Source: Verrucomicrobiaceae bacterium (GTDB lineage: Bacteria > Verrucomicrobiota > Verrucomicrobiia > Verrucomicrobiales > Akkermansiaceae). Taken from it: DNA of 60,061 nucleotides. Under the pieces are notes generated by a model. That model worked only from the letters and a program-made list of their open reading frames with translations. It had not been told where the DNA came from and searched no databases. A program made the position numbers and the translations under genes. Numbering within the stretch: position 1 is the stretch's first letter; the number at the start of each line of letters is the position of its first letter. Location: assembly GCA_027485995.1 (NCBI GenBank), contig JAIXPW010000148.1, positions 1-60,061 on the forward strand, given 5' to 3'. This document shows, piece by piece, positions 24,672-32,936 of the stretch.

Positions 24672-25793
24672 TCATGGGTCACTCTTCTTTTCCTTCGATG
24701 CCTCCTTGGCGGTCTTCAAGTCCGCTTCCTCTTTTTCCGCCCTTTTGATTGCCTCCATTTTCGCTCTCATCAAAGCATCCTCTTCCGCTGCGAGTTGCTC
24801 GGCGGCGTTGATCATGCTCTCCATTCCTGCGATGGCGGCTTCAGCTCCGATGAGAATAAAGACCTTCTGCTCTTTCCGCGCGTCAATATCCACCCATGGA
24901 AGTCCGAAGCCACCCACGCCGACCTCCTCTTGCAGTTCGATGTTCACCTCAGCCCACTTGACCCGCATCTCCTGCATCTCATCCTTCAGCCCCTTCCACC
25001 GCTGCTCCTCCGCAAAGACGTGTGGGGCAAGGACGGCACGCATCTTCGGGCCGTTGGCCGCGAGCGATGCAGCCTTTGCATTTGCAGATTCCGCGAGACG
25101 CTGCTCGGCAGCTTTGATGAGACTTTCCAGCCCAGCGACCCCTTCTTCATCGCCGCCGATGACGAACAGATTCTGGTCTTTTAGCTGTCGAACATCTGCG
25201 CCACGGATGACGCCTCTCGCTCGCCCGGACACCTCCGCCTTATCGATTCTACGTCTTTCCAGGTCCTCTGCGGCAACCTGAATTTCAGCGAGCGCCTTTT
25301 CATTGGCGAAGAGATTGGGAGCCGCCACCGAGCGCATTTTCACGGTTGCTGCGGCCTCGGCGGGATTCCTGGGGCCGATGAGCCAGAGGTTTCCGCTGCC
25401 AGCATTCTCAGTGACCTCGACACGGAGTTGCCCTTCGCCGAGAAACTCAATCGTGCGGCCGATTTCCGTGAGCCGCACGTTGCGGAGTTCGAAGCCGGGA
25501 AGCCCCAGTCGTCCCACCGACTCGCTGAGCACGACGTTATCGGAGGGAAACTCCTCCCGCAATGAATCGCGGAGTTTGGATGTGGAGCCACCATCAAATT
25601 TCAAGGTGTAGAGCTTCTCTCTCAACGGGTGGTTGAGGGGGCGATCCTCGCCGGACACCTGGCCTTTTGTGGCCGGATCGGGCGTCTGAGCGTGGAGGCA
25701 GAGAGCGAATAGCAGAGCCGCAGCCGTTGCGAGAATTGCAGTAATGCGGGCGAGCGGGCTTGGGGGCACGAGATCTGAATTCATTGCTTTCAT
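24672..25793 (-). CDS. Secreted protein with secretin-N-like and repeated domains
   Basis: This 373-residue protein has a signal peptide (hydrophobic ITAILATAAALLFALCLHAQ). It carries an STN/secretin-N-like region (LKFDGGSTSKLRDSLREEF ... LELRNVRLTEIG-type). Two copies of a repeat follow: KMRSVAAPNLFANE through DQNLFVIGGDEEGVAGLESLIKAAEQ, and KMRAVLAPHVFAEE through EQKVFILIGAEAAIAGMESMINAAEQ. The C-terminus is a charged Lys/Glu helix. Similar domains occur in verrucomicrobial proteins encoded beside ECF sigma factors. It ends 38 bp before the sigma ATG and may be the periplasmic arm of the system, but this is inference. Confidence 0.75.
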   Translation of the reverse strand: MKAMNSDLVPPSPLARITAILATAAALLFALCLHAQTPDPATKGQVSGEDRPLNHPLREKLYTLKFDGGSTSKLRDSLREEFPSDNVVLSESVGRLGLPGFELRNVRLTEIGRTIEFLGEGQLRVEVTENAGSGNLWLIGPRNPAEAAATVKMRSVAAPNLFANEKALAEIQVAAEDLERRRIDKAEVSGRARGVIRGADVRQLKDQNLFVIGGDEEGVAGLESLIKAAEQRLAESANAKAASLAANGPKMRAVLAPHVFAEEQRWKGLKDEMQEMRVKWAEVNIELQEEVGVGGFGLPWVDIDARKEQKVFILIGAEAAIAGMESMINAAEQLAAEEDALMRAKMEAIKRAEKEEADLKTAKEASKEKKSDP

Positions 25794-25831
25794 GATTTTG
25801 GTGAACGAGTGGGTTTGCCGTAGCCGATCCT

Positions 25832-26431
25832 TCAGTCGTCCTTTGTCGATTTGGACCGGGTTTTGATCTGAATTTTTTCGCCGCTCAAAATCTTGGTGAT
25901 TTCAACGATCTGATCATCTCCCTGCACTCCAGTCCAATATCGGAAGTTGAGCACTTTCCTGGCGGCGTCGTAGCTGAACTTTGAGAACTGATAGCCACGG
26001 GTTACGAACACTCTTGGTTCGCCTTGGAATAGTATAACAGAAGCCTGCATGTCCTTGGAAGTGTCCTGATCTTCCTCACATGACCAATACAAGCCTTCGT
26101 TGGAAAGGAGGGTGTAATCGCCACAGCGAACGATCTGATCGCCGAATCCAGTTGGCTCAAACCTTTTGCATACCGCCGGATCAACACTCCAAAGCAGCTT
26201 GTCTGGACGGGGTCGGCCGAATCGTTCGGTCACCAATTTCACCTCTGATTCCGCATTGGATTTGGCGGATATCTCGGTAGGTGGGTCGCCGGGTTCGGGA
26301 CGGGCCGGGTTCTGGACTTCTTCCCCGAAGGCAAGGCCTACGCCGATGAAGAACAGCGATGCCGCATTCGCAGCAAAGGATAAGCGGCGTGATGACGAGC
26401 GGGCGGATTTCGGATTTGTGGTGTTCATCAT
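25832..26431 (-). CDS. Hypothetical secreted protein
   Basis: The 199-residue protein has an Arg/Ser-rich N-terminus and a hydrophobic stretch (ANAASLFFIGVGLAFG) that looks like a signal peptide. A region with one Cys pair (VCKRF, RCGDY and SCEED) follows. No named family is recognised. ATG at 26431 (or 26428) is preferred over the frame start at 26524, because it puts the signal peptide near the N-terminus. It lies 38 bp upstream of the secretin-N-like gene and may head that cluster. Confidence 0.65.
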   Translation of the reverse strand: MMNTTNPKSARSSSRRLSFAANAASLFFIGVGLAFGEEVQNPARPEPGDPPTEISAKSNAESEVKLVTERFGRPRPDKLLWSVDPAVCKRFEPTGFGDQIVRCGDYTLLSNEGLYWSCEEDQDTSKDMQASVILFQGEPRVFVTRGYQFSKFSYDAARKVLNFRYWTGVQGDDQIVEITKILSGEKIQIKTRSKSTKDD

Positions 26432-26593
26432 TTGCAAGTGAGTATTTGTGCGGCAGTCCTTTCGCCGCCCTTCATCATGGAAACGCCCGGCGGCCAATCC
26501 ATCCCCCGGAAAAGTTCTCCCCACGATTCAACGGCTCATGCTTGCGCAGACATGTGCCAGTGCGCGGCTGAGTCGGTTGGAGGAAAGAAGGCC

Positions 26594-28150
26594 TCAGTGG
26601 CCGTATCCCTTGAAATTCTCCTGCTTGCGCCATTTTCCAGCGGCCTCGGGGTCTTTCTTGCCCCAGGTACGGAGACCATCGTCGATCCACTGGTTGCGGC
26701 GCATGTCCGGAACCTGTGCCTGCTTGGCCCACTCGACGGCGCCGAAGGGATCGGATTCGATCCAGGTGTCGAAGATCGAATCCATGAGGGAGATGCGCTG
26801 GGTATCGCTGAGTTCGTGAGGGGCCGCGATGACCAGGGTCTCGGCCTTTTTCATGGCGGCTCTGGGATCCGCCTCCAGGCTGCCGCGAAACACGTTCTGC
26901 AAGGCCTTGGAATGCATCTTGGCATCGTCGATCCGTAGGAGATCGGCCAAGGCGGCTTCGAAATCCAGGCGTCCCCATTCCGCATAAAGGGCCATTTGCC
27001 GGAAGTAGTTGTTGATGTCCTTGTCCGCATCATTGCGAAAACGGGCGGCGAGCTCGCTGAAGTAGGCGCTCGGGATCTTTGCCGACAAGCTCCGCAGTCG
27101 ATAGGAGCAACGATTGGCCTCCTCGCGGTCGCTGCCGAAGATCGGCGTCAGATCGAAGGCGATCAAGGCCTGCTCCGCTTCCTCAATGCTCTGGAACTGC
27201 GGCGCGCGTTGGCGGGCTTTCGCCTCCCGACCCTCGTCTGGGGCGGCAATTCTGCTGGGATCGGCCCCCTGCGCCTCACCTTGGAATCCGGGGTCTCCGT
27301 GATTGAGCACATAGGCGGTGGTCCCGACGGCCGCGAGGGCGAGAAGGATGGCGGCGATAAGGGTGGCTTTGGTTTTCATCAGGATGGCAAGACCGGTGAT
27401 GGAGGTGGTGACGGAAATGGACTGGGTGCCGCAGGCCGCTTTGGCGGCGAGTTGCAGGATGGTGGTGGAAGCGCCGACCCCGTTGCCGGTTGCGGTCGCG
27501 ACCACCGAGGAAAGAAGACTGGGAGTGAATGCAGCAGCCTTGGCCTCTGCCGCGAAGAAGCCGCTGAGCGCGGTGACGGAAGCCACCTCGACGCCGCGAC
27601 GAACGAGGATGCTCCGCAACATTTCACGGGCCCGGGAGAGCCGGGTGCGCAGGGTGGAGGGCTGTAGATCGAGACGGCGGGCGACCTCGTCAAGCGAAGC
27701 GCCTTCCAGGTGGAAGAGCACCAGCGGATGGCGGTAGCGCTCCGGCAGGCCATCGAGCGCGGCATCCAGTTCGCGGCGGAATCCGGTGCTGATGGCATCG
27801 TGGGTGAGGTTGACGGGTTCGTTCATGGCGGCGGCCTCTCGGCGCTGGCGGCTTTCTCTTGATCTGTGGGCATCCAGCGACAAACGCCGCGACACCGTGT
27901 GGAGCCAGCCGGCCACCGATGGCTTGCCGCTGAGCGCCTCCGCCTCCCGCGCCAGGACGAGGAAGGTGGCTTGGGTGACGTCCTGTGCGTCGTGATGGTT
28001 GGAGAGCGTCCGCATCGCGACCGCGTGGACCATCGGGCCATGGCGCTGCACCAGCGCGGCGAATGCGGTTTGGCTCCCGCTGCCGGAGTATTCCTTCAGC
28101 AGCTCGGCGTCGGTCTGGAGGTTCGAGTCTTGCACGTTCACAAACACCAC
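26594..28150 (-). CDS. Membrane-anchored ECF sigma factor with C-terminal periplasmic domain
   Basis: This 518-residue fusion begins with an ECF sigma factor. Region 2 has QDVTQATFLVLAREAEAL and VAGWLHTVSRRLSLDA; region 4 has LDGLPERYRHPLVLFHLEGASLDEVARRL. Two hydrophobic segments follow (about residues 195-225 and 265-295, the latter IAAILLALAAVGTTAYVL). A large C-terminal domain has W-x5-DP-x-AA-x2-W type repeats (WIESDPFGAVEW, WGKKDPEAAGKW). The sigma part is cytoplasmic and the C-terminus is predicted outside. Such fusions are known in Verrucomicrobiota and Planctomycetes; how the sigma part is freed or regulated is not established. The start is GTG at 28150, directly behind an ECF-promoter-like block. 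Confidence 0.87.
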   Translation of the reverse strand: MVFVNVQDSNLQTDAELLKEYSGSGSQTAFAALVQRHGPMVHAVAMRTLSNHHDAQDVTQATFLVLAREAEALSGKPSVAGWLHTVSRRLSLDAHRSRESRQRREAAAMNEPVNLTHDAISTGFRRELDAALDGLPERYRHPLVLFHLEGASLDEVARRLDLQPSTLRTRLSRAREMLRSILVRRGVEVASVTALSGFFAAEAKAAAFTPSLLSSVVATATGNGVGASTTILQLAAKAACGTQSISVTTSITGLAILMKTKATLIAAILLALAAVGTTAYVLNHGDPGFQGEAQGADPSRIAAPDEGREAKARQRAPQFQSIEEAEQALIAFDLTPIFGSDREEANRCSYRLRSLSAKIPSAYFSELAARFRNDADKDINNYFRQMALYAEWGRLDFEAALADLLRIDDAKMHSKALQNVFRGSLEADPRAAMKKAETLVIAAPHELSDTQRISLMDSIFDTWIESDPFGAVEWAKQAQVPDMRRNQWIDDGLRTWGKKDPEAAGKWRKQENFKGYGH

Positions 28151-28190
28151 GGAGCTGTTGCGGGAAATGTCCCAATCATCTTAGAATAAA
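28145..28190 (-). promoter_or_regulatory. ECF-type promoter-like block upstream of the membrane sigma gene
   Basis: Read on the minus strand, the block contains GGGACATTTCCCGCAACAGC followed by TCCGTGGTGTTT, preceded by an AT-rich TTTATTCTAAG. GGGACA and CCGTGGT lie about 16 bp apart, like the -35 and -10 of an ECF promoter. A nearly identical block lies at 28689-28739. The position just before a sigma gene suggests autoregulation. The overlap with the GTG start leaves either a leaderless transcript or a later true start. Confidence 0.5.
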
Positions 28191-28205
28191 TGGAGGCCGA
28201 ACGAT

Positions 28206-28580
28206 TCAAGGCAGCACCACGGGACCAATCGGATGGGTCGTGCCGTCTGGATCCCGGTATTTGAGGGTGTAGGTTCCTGCAGTGATTCCCTTCACCTCGA
28301 CATAGCCGGGATACCCGCCTTTGCGGTTGGCGCTCGTAAAGGTTGCGGTCACCAGAATGTCTGATCCGGAAACCTTCGAGCTGACGACGTCAATCCACTG
28401 ACCCGAATGCTCGATCTTTGTCCCGAACTTGATCGGAATCCGGTAGGTGCCTGGCTGGATTGCCGCGGGAGCATCGATGGTGATTCCGTCAGCGGCAAAA
28501 AAGTCGCGCGATTTCTGATCAGAGCACGCTGAAAGCGCGATGGCCCCGATCAATAGAGTGATTGTGAGAGTTTGGTTCAT
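28206..28580 (-). CDS. Putative lipoprotein
   Basis: The 124-residue protein has a lipoprotein signal: a hydrophobic core TLTITLLIGAIAL followed by the lipobox SACS with the acyl-accepting Cys near residue 19. The rest is a small beta-rich domain (GTYRIPIKF, SGSDILVTATFTS, GYVEVKGITAGTYTLKY). No family name is recognised. ATG at 28580 is chosen to place the lipobox; the frame is open up to 28694, where the duplicated promoter-like block lies. It sits between two sigma genes and could be part of their regulon. Confidence 0.7.
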   Translation of the reverse strand: MNQTLTITLLIGAIALSACSDQKSRDFFAADGITIDAPAAIQPGTYRIPIKFGTKIEHSGQWIDVVSSKVSGSDILVTATFTSANRKGGYPGYVEVKGITAGTYTLKYRDPDGTTHPIGPVVLP

Positions 28581-28688
28581 TGCGTTCGTGGATTTCTTTG
28601 CAGACCTCGAAGTGGTGGCACCGCTGCCATGGGAAATCGATTGCCTTGAAATCGAAAAGCCGATGGGCGCTTGAAGCACTTCATCAGA

Positions 28689-28739
28689 TACCACGGAGCC
28701 GTTGCGGAAAATGTCCCAAAAAACTCAGAATAGAATAAA
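28689..28739 (-). promoter_or_regulatory. Second copy of the ECF-promoter-like block
   Basis: On the minus strand the block reads GGGACATTTTCCGCAACGGC then TCCGTGGTATCTG, with AT-rich TTCTGAGTTTTTT before it. It matches 28145-28190 closely, including the following GTGGT. It lies about 110 bp upstream of the lipoprotein ATG, so it may drive that gene by the same sigma factor. Confidence 0.48.
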
Positions 28740-28880
28740 GACGGGCCGTCCCACGGACGCTTCTTTCGGTCCCGGTCGAAGTGCCGCAGTCGGTGAGTCA
28801 GGGAGGATCGTGAATCCTTGCAGGCGAAACGAACTCACGAAATGGTTTGTTGCGATGCGCCCACCCCGGAGAAAATTGTT

Positions 28881-29564
28881 CTATCGGTAGTCGGGACAGA
28901 GCTCCTTGCGGAACTCGGGAGGAACCAGATTGGCGTCCGGTGAGCTGCCGTGGGAGATGGCCTTCCAGCCATCGCTGGTGCGACTCATGATCACCGCGCC
29001 GCCGTCAGCGCCGGGACCGAAATTGACCTCACCCCATGCCCACCAACATCCTGTGGAGTCTTTGGCGGTGCGGATGTGGGAAACGGAGCTCACTCGCTCA
29101 CCGGGATCAAGATTGGCGAAGCAGTTGCGGATTGCAGTGGAGACCTCGGCCTGGGTTGGGGCGGTGCTTTTGGCCCTTGGGGTGGTGGGAACGCTTGGCT
29201 GGGGACGGGCGGTCGGAGCCTGTGTGTGCTCCTGCGCCGCGAAAGCTTGAACCTCATCCTTGGAAAGGAATCCGTCGTGATTCGTGTCCGCCACCTGGAC
29301 GGCAGCGTTGAAGCGAACATTGTCGGTCTCCACGGTCTTATGCCAGTAAGGTAAAGGCAGACTCAATCCGATGGCCAGAGAGCCATTTCCTTTCGGGTCA
29401 GCGGCAGCAAGATAAGTGTCGTAGAATGTCTGCGCCGTCTTCGCGCTCTCGAAACGAATGGGTTGCCGGGATGGGTTTTTGATCGTGGTTTGTACGACGC
29501 AACCAGAAGCCAGGCAGGTCAGGACGGTGATGAGGACGGAGCGGGTCATGTGGGTGTGGTTCAT
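28881..29564 (-). CDS. Putative lipoprotein with EF-hand motif
   Basis: The 227-residue protein has a lipoprotein signal (VLITVLTCLASGC, lipobox Cys at about residue 22). A calcium-binding EF-hand loop DTNHDGFLSKDE lies in the middle, followed by a Pro/Thr-rich linker and a C-terminal domain with CWWAWGEVNFGPGADGG and paired Cys. EF-hand lipoproteins are common in this phylum. The partner or ligand is unknown. An ATG at 29549 is an alternative start. A 186-bp gap containing the promoter-like block separates it from the smaller lipoprotein gene. Confidence 0.75.
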   Translation of the reverse strand: MNHTHMTRSVLITVLTCLASGCVVQTTIKNPSRQPIRFESAKTAQTFYDTYLAAADPKGNGSLAIGLSLPLPYWHKTVETDNVRFNAAVQVADTNHDGFLSKDEVQAFAAQEHTQAPTARPQPSVPTTPRAKSTAPTQAEVSTAIRNCFANLDPGERVSSVSHIRTAKDSTGCWWAWGEVNFGPGADGGAVIMSRTSDGWKAISHGSSPDANLVPPEFRKELCPDYR

Positions 29565-29703
29565 GGGTGGTTTGATGGGGTGGTGGGTGAATGGTTCGAC
29601 CGAATCAGGCGGCCTGGGTAAGTGCGGGTGGCGGGTTGGATCCGCCGCAGGAATCTTCCTTGATTCGGCGGTTCGTCCTCTAGGGGGCTTCTTCTTCCAC
29701 GAG

Positions 29704-31296
29704 CTATTTGCCTTTCATCGCGTCAACGGCTTGTGCGATGCCATCCACCATCTTCTTTTGCCGGGATATCTCGTCACTCAACTCCTCCAGGCTTCTGGGC
29801 TTCGAAAGAAGCTTGTTGGGACTATCAGTAAAATCGCGACCTGACGACTCCGATGTGGCTCTTGTTTCATCCGCTTGCTTCTTCAGTTGTAGCAACCCCT
29901 GCTCAAACAAGGGCCATTGGCGCTCCTCCAGGATCTTCTCCCATTCCCCCTTGAGACTTAGAAGCCCGGCCGCCGTGCCATATTCGGCCAGCAAGCCGAG
30001 CTCCTCATCAAGTCCTGCAACCAATGGCTCATACTCCGCGGTGGGGACTTTGCCCCGAGCCACCGCATCTCCGGTAAGCAAGGCTTCGACAATCCGATCC
30101 TGTCCTTTCCGCATCTTGGCGGGAGCCTGAAGCATCTGCTCCCATTCGTCGTCCATTTGCTTCGCGACCAAAGCGTCAAGGGACGCTTTCTGCGCGGCGC
30201 TCACCTCGAGCTTTTGATACAACTCGTTCAAGGCGGTTTCCACCCTGCTGGTGTCGATGGCGTTCTTGTCTTGTTTGGTGAATTCCATGATCCGCGCCAT
30301 CGTCTCCATCTGGCCAACAAAGCCCTCCGCAGTATTCCGGGCGAGCTTGACCCTCGATTCACCGAAGCGTTTCACCAGTTCGGAGTCCTGCCCCTGGGAT
30401 CTCTTCCGCAAGCCCTTTCCGGAGGCGCTGCCCTCCTCAGTCGTGGCGGCTTCGCTTGCTTTTCCTGCCTCTCCCCGAGGGAGTAGCGAGCCTCTACCGG
30501 AGACGGATTCACCCTCCGACGCGTCTCGGCTGAGATAAATGGCCGAGCCGGCGGCAAGCAACAGGAAGATCCCGGTGGCGATCAGGGCTTTTTGTTTCAT
30601 GATAAAGAGGGCGGTGGTGAGAAGGGTGACAACCGAGACGCCGCCCGTGGCGGAACTCGCGATGGCCGCTTTGGAGAACGTCGAGGTGACCAGGGAGGCC
30701 GGCACCGCCTTCGCAAGGTCGGCACCGAGGAAAGCCGCGAGCGCCCCGATGCCCACGGTGACGCCCCTTCTGCGGAGCTGGCCGCAGAGATTCTCCAAAG
30801 CCCGCTGTAGATGCCGCTGCGCCGCCGACTCCGACTTGCCCAGGGTGTCACCGATCTGCCGAAAGGTGAGTCCGGACGCGAATCGCATCAGCACCACGTC
30901 GCGATCCGTCACCGCGAGTCGGTCCATCGCCTCGTCGAGCACCGGGACGAGATCCGGAGGCAGCTCCTGCCCTCCAGTCTCCGGTGCCTGGAGTTCCTTG
31001 AATCGGTTCATGTTTTTCTTGCGTGAGGCTTCGGCACGAAGGGCCTGGAGGCTTTCCATGCATGACGCTCGGTGCAGCCAACCCGCCACGAGCACCTCCT
31101 TGCGGATCGTTCCCGCCTTGCGGGCAAGCGCAGCGAATACGTTCTGGGCGAGCTCCTCCGCGAGTTGCGGATCGCCGGTCCTTCTGCGGCAGATGCCATG
31201 GACCATGGAGAGGTGCCGTCCCACCAATTCGGTGAAGGCAGCCTCGTCGGCATTCTCCGCGAAGCGGCGAAGCAGGTCATGGTCGTCGGTCATCAT
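29704..31296 (-). CDS. Second membrane-anchored ECF sigma factor
   Basis: The protein has about 530 residues. The N-terminal ECF part has region 2 (AEELAQNVFAALARKAGTI, VAGWLHRASCMESLQALRA) and region 4 (AVTDRDVVLMRFASGLTFRQIGDTLGKSESAAQRHLQRAL). It continues through an Ala-rich hydrophobic stretch and a membrane helix (LIATGIFLLLAAGSAIYL) into a long, mostly helical C-terminal domain that may form a coiled coil. The topology matches the gene at 26594, but the outer domain is unrelated in sequence, so each may sense a different cue. The ATG at 31296 is used; GTG at 31305 is also possible. It is followed by the lipoprotein gene after 140 bp. Confidence 0.87.
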   Translation of the reverse strand: MMTDDHDLLRRFAENADEAAFTELVGRHLSMVHGICRRRTGDPQLAEELAQNVFAALARKAGTIRKEVLVAGWLHRASCMESLQALRAEASRKKNMNRFKELQAPETGGQELPPDLVPVLDEAMDRLAVTDRDVVLMRFASGLTFRQIGDTLGKSESAAQRHLQRALENLCGQLRRRGVTVGIGALAAFLGADLAKAVPASLVTSTFSKAAIASSATGGVSVVTLLTTALFIMKQKALIATGIFLLLAAGSAIYLSRDASEGESVSGRGSLLPRGEAGKASEAATTEEGSASGKGLRKRSQGQDSELVKRFGESRVKLARNTAEGFVGQMETMARIMEFTKQDKNAIDTSRVETALNELYQKLEVSAAQKASLDALVAKQMDDEWEQMLQAPAKMRKGQDRIVEALLTGDAVARGKVPTAEYEPLVAGLDEELGLLAEYGTAAGLLSLKGEWEKILEERQWPLFEQGLLQLKKQADETRATSESSGRDFTDSPNKLLSKPRSLEELSDEISRQKKMVDGIAQAVDAMKGK

Positions 31297-31380
31297 CTCA
31301 TACACTGCGTCCCGGGTGGAAAAACTTGCGCATGATTTTCAAAAAAGGCATTCCCCGCCGACGAGGCCCCGAAGGAGCGG

Positions 31381-32586
31381 TCAAGGTTTGTTGAGCTCCA
31401 CCAGCGCTTCCGCAAGGCCCTTGCCGACACCTCCGAGGATCTTGGCGCTGCCGAGGTAGTGGAACTCGAGGTTCGAGATGCCCGCATCCATGACCCTGCG
31501 TTCGCGCTCACTGAGCTTTGTCCCGCGTAACTTCTGATAGAGTTCGGTCTCCTGCTTGGGATTGAGCTTGGTCTCGGTAGCGACGGTCTTGGCTTCCTTT
31601 TTGACGGCATTGTCCTTGGCCTTTGCGGCGCTGAGTTCGGCGTCCCAGTAGGTTTCCATCAGCACGTTGGCGACGTTGCCCTTGAACTCCGGCAGCTTCG
31701 CGGGGGCGGCCATGGCATCGCGGAAATTCTGATGGGTGGCTTTGTAGCGCTGCTCTTCAGGACCGTAGAGATTGGTCGGTCCGCCGACTCCCAGAACGCC
31801 GATCGCGAATGGCAGCTTCGGCGCGTTGAGGTCGCGGCGGACATCGCGGATGAAATGGGCGAGCGTGGTACTGTAGGCATCGTAGCCGCCGGGTTTGTCG
31901 CGTTCCGGATAGGTGTCGCCGTCCACCATATCGTTCCAGCCCTGCACCCAGGCGAAGCCCGAAAGCTCGAAGCCCTGCGCGGCCTCGTAGTCCGGAACCA
32001 CCCGCTTGAGGTCGCCGAGCACCGCTTTCACGTGCTCGATCATCAGGCGGTAATAGACGCCGGTGGCCTTCTCCTTTTCGGCCTTCATCGACGCGACGTC
32101 CTTGCCCTGTTTCTGGAAAGCCGCGAGCTGTCGTTCGCTGAACACATAGGGACCGGCGGAGGGCGGGCGGAAATCCGTGTTGAGGCTCTTGCCTCCCCAG
32201 GCGGTCTTGATCAGCAGGATGGGGGAGCCGCTGAGCTTTTCGGTGTAGAGGCCGAAAGTGAACTCCGGCCCGATCTTCTCCGCCGTGGCCCCAAAGCCCG
32301 CCGTGAGCCGACCGGATTTCTCCTCGCGATCATCCTTGCCGCAGCCAAGAGCGGAAATCCACACGTGCTCGCAGACCTTGGGCTTGCCGTCCTTGTCGGT
32401 CATCTCCGCCAACATCGGGGCCGTGGCGGGATCCATGCCGATGTGCTCGAAGGTGCTGATCTTCGCGTGACCCTGCATGTTCGACTGGCCGGCAAGGATG
32501 TAGATCCGGAGCGGTTTTTTGTCGGCCGCTTGGAGCGGGGTCAGGAGGGAGCCCAAGGCGAGGAGAATGGAGAGAAAGGGTTTCAT
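31381..32586 (-). CDS. Secreted sialate O-acetylesterase-like SGNH hydrolase
   Basis: This 401-residue protein has a signal peptide (residues 1-20, ending LQAA). The SGNH/GDSL-type esterase core has ILAGQSNMQGHA (nucleophile Ser in GQSN), IKTAWGGKSL and GFAWVQGWNDM. These are the motifs of the carbohydrate esterase family often called sialate O-acetylesterase (SASA). The C-terminal part, with EFHYLGSAKILGGVGKGLAEAL, holds the catalytic His (FHYLG). It would remove acetyl groups from sugars outside the cell; xylan or other O-acetylated glycans are plausible substrates. The start overlaps the end of a possible 42-codon leader frame. Confidence 0.9.
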   Translation of the reverse strand: MKPFLSILLALGSLLTPLQAADKKPLRIYILAGQSNMQGHAKISTFEHIGMDPATAPMLAEMTDKDGKPKVCEHVWISALGCGKDDREEKSGRLTAGFGATAEKIGPEFTFGLYTEKLSGSPILLIKTAWGGKSLNTDFRPPSAGPYVFSERQLAAFQKQGKDVASMKAEKEKATGVYYRLMIEHVKAVLGDLKRVVPDYEAAQGFELSGFAWVQGWNDMVDGDTYPERDKPGGYDAYSTTLAHFIRDVRRDLNAPKLPFAIGVLGVGGPTNLYGPEEQRYKATHQNFRDAMAAPAKLPEFKGNVANVLMETYWDAELSAAKAKDNAVKKEAKTVATETKLNPKQETELYQKLRGTKLSERERRVMDAGISNLEFHYLGSAKILGGVGKGLAEALVELNKP

Positions 32587-32936
32587 GGTTCGACAGCTTC
32601 GGAAGGATGAGATTGAAAGCAGTTCCAGTGAATGACGGTTGTCACTCTTCGCTTCCTATCATCGAACTCAACTTCAGCAGTCGCGTCACCGACAAGGTGA
32701 AACGGGATCATTCGATGGCGCCCCAGGGAGGGTGGCTGTCCCGGGTTTGATGGCACGGTCTTGGAGACGGTTTTCGGGATGCCTGAATTCCATCCCCCGA
32801 AACCGCCCGATTCCTTGAGAAAGAGGGGATTCTCCCGGAAACTGGGGATTTCCCCGCCCGGTCTGGCGCGATTCCCGCTTGCCCCGGTGGGGGGGCTCCG
32901 ATACCGGGAGGCCCGCAGCGCAACCTGCACCGTCCC
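32587..32936. other. Divergent intergenic region with possible short leader frame
   Basis: This 350-bp gap lies between the esterase gene (minus) and purH (plus). A 42-codon minus-strand frame (32711 to 32583) ends by overlapping the esterase ATG (ATGA) and has a charged, protein-like composition, but no family. The right half is a GC-rich purH leader with repeated GGGGATT/TTCCCG words. No terminator or riboswitch could be recognised. Confidence 0.4.
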
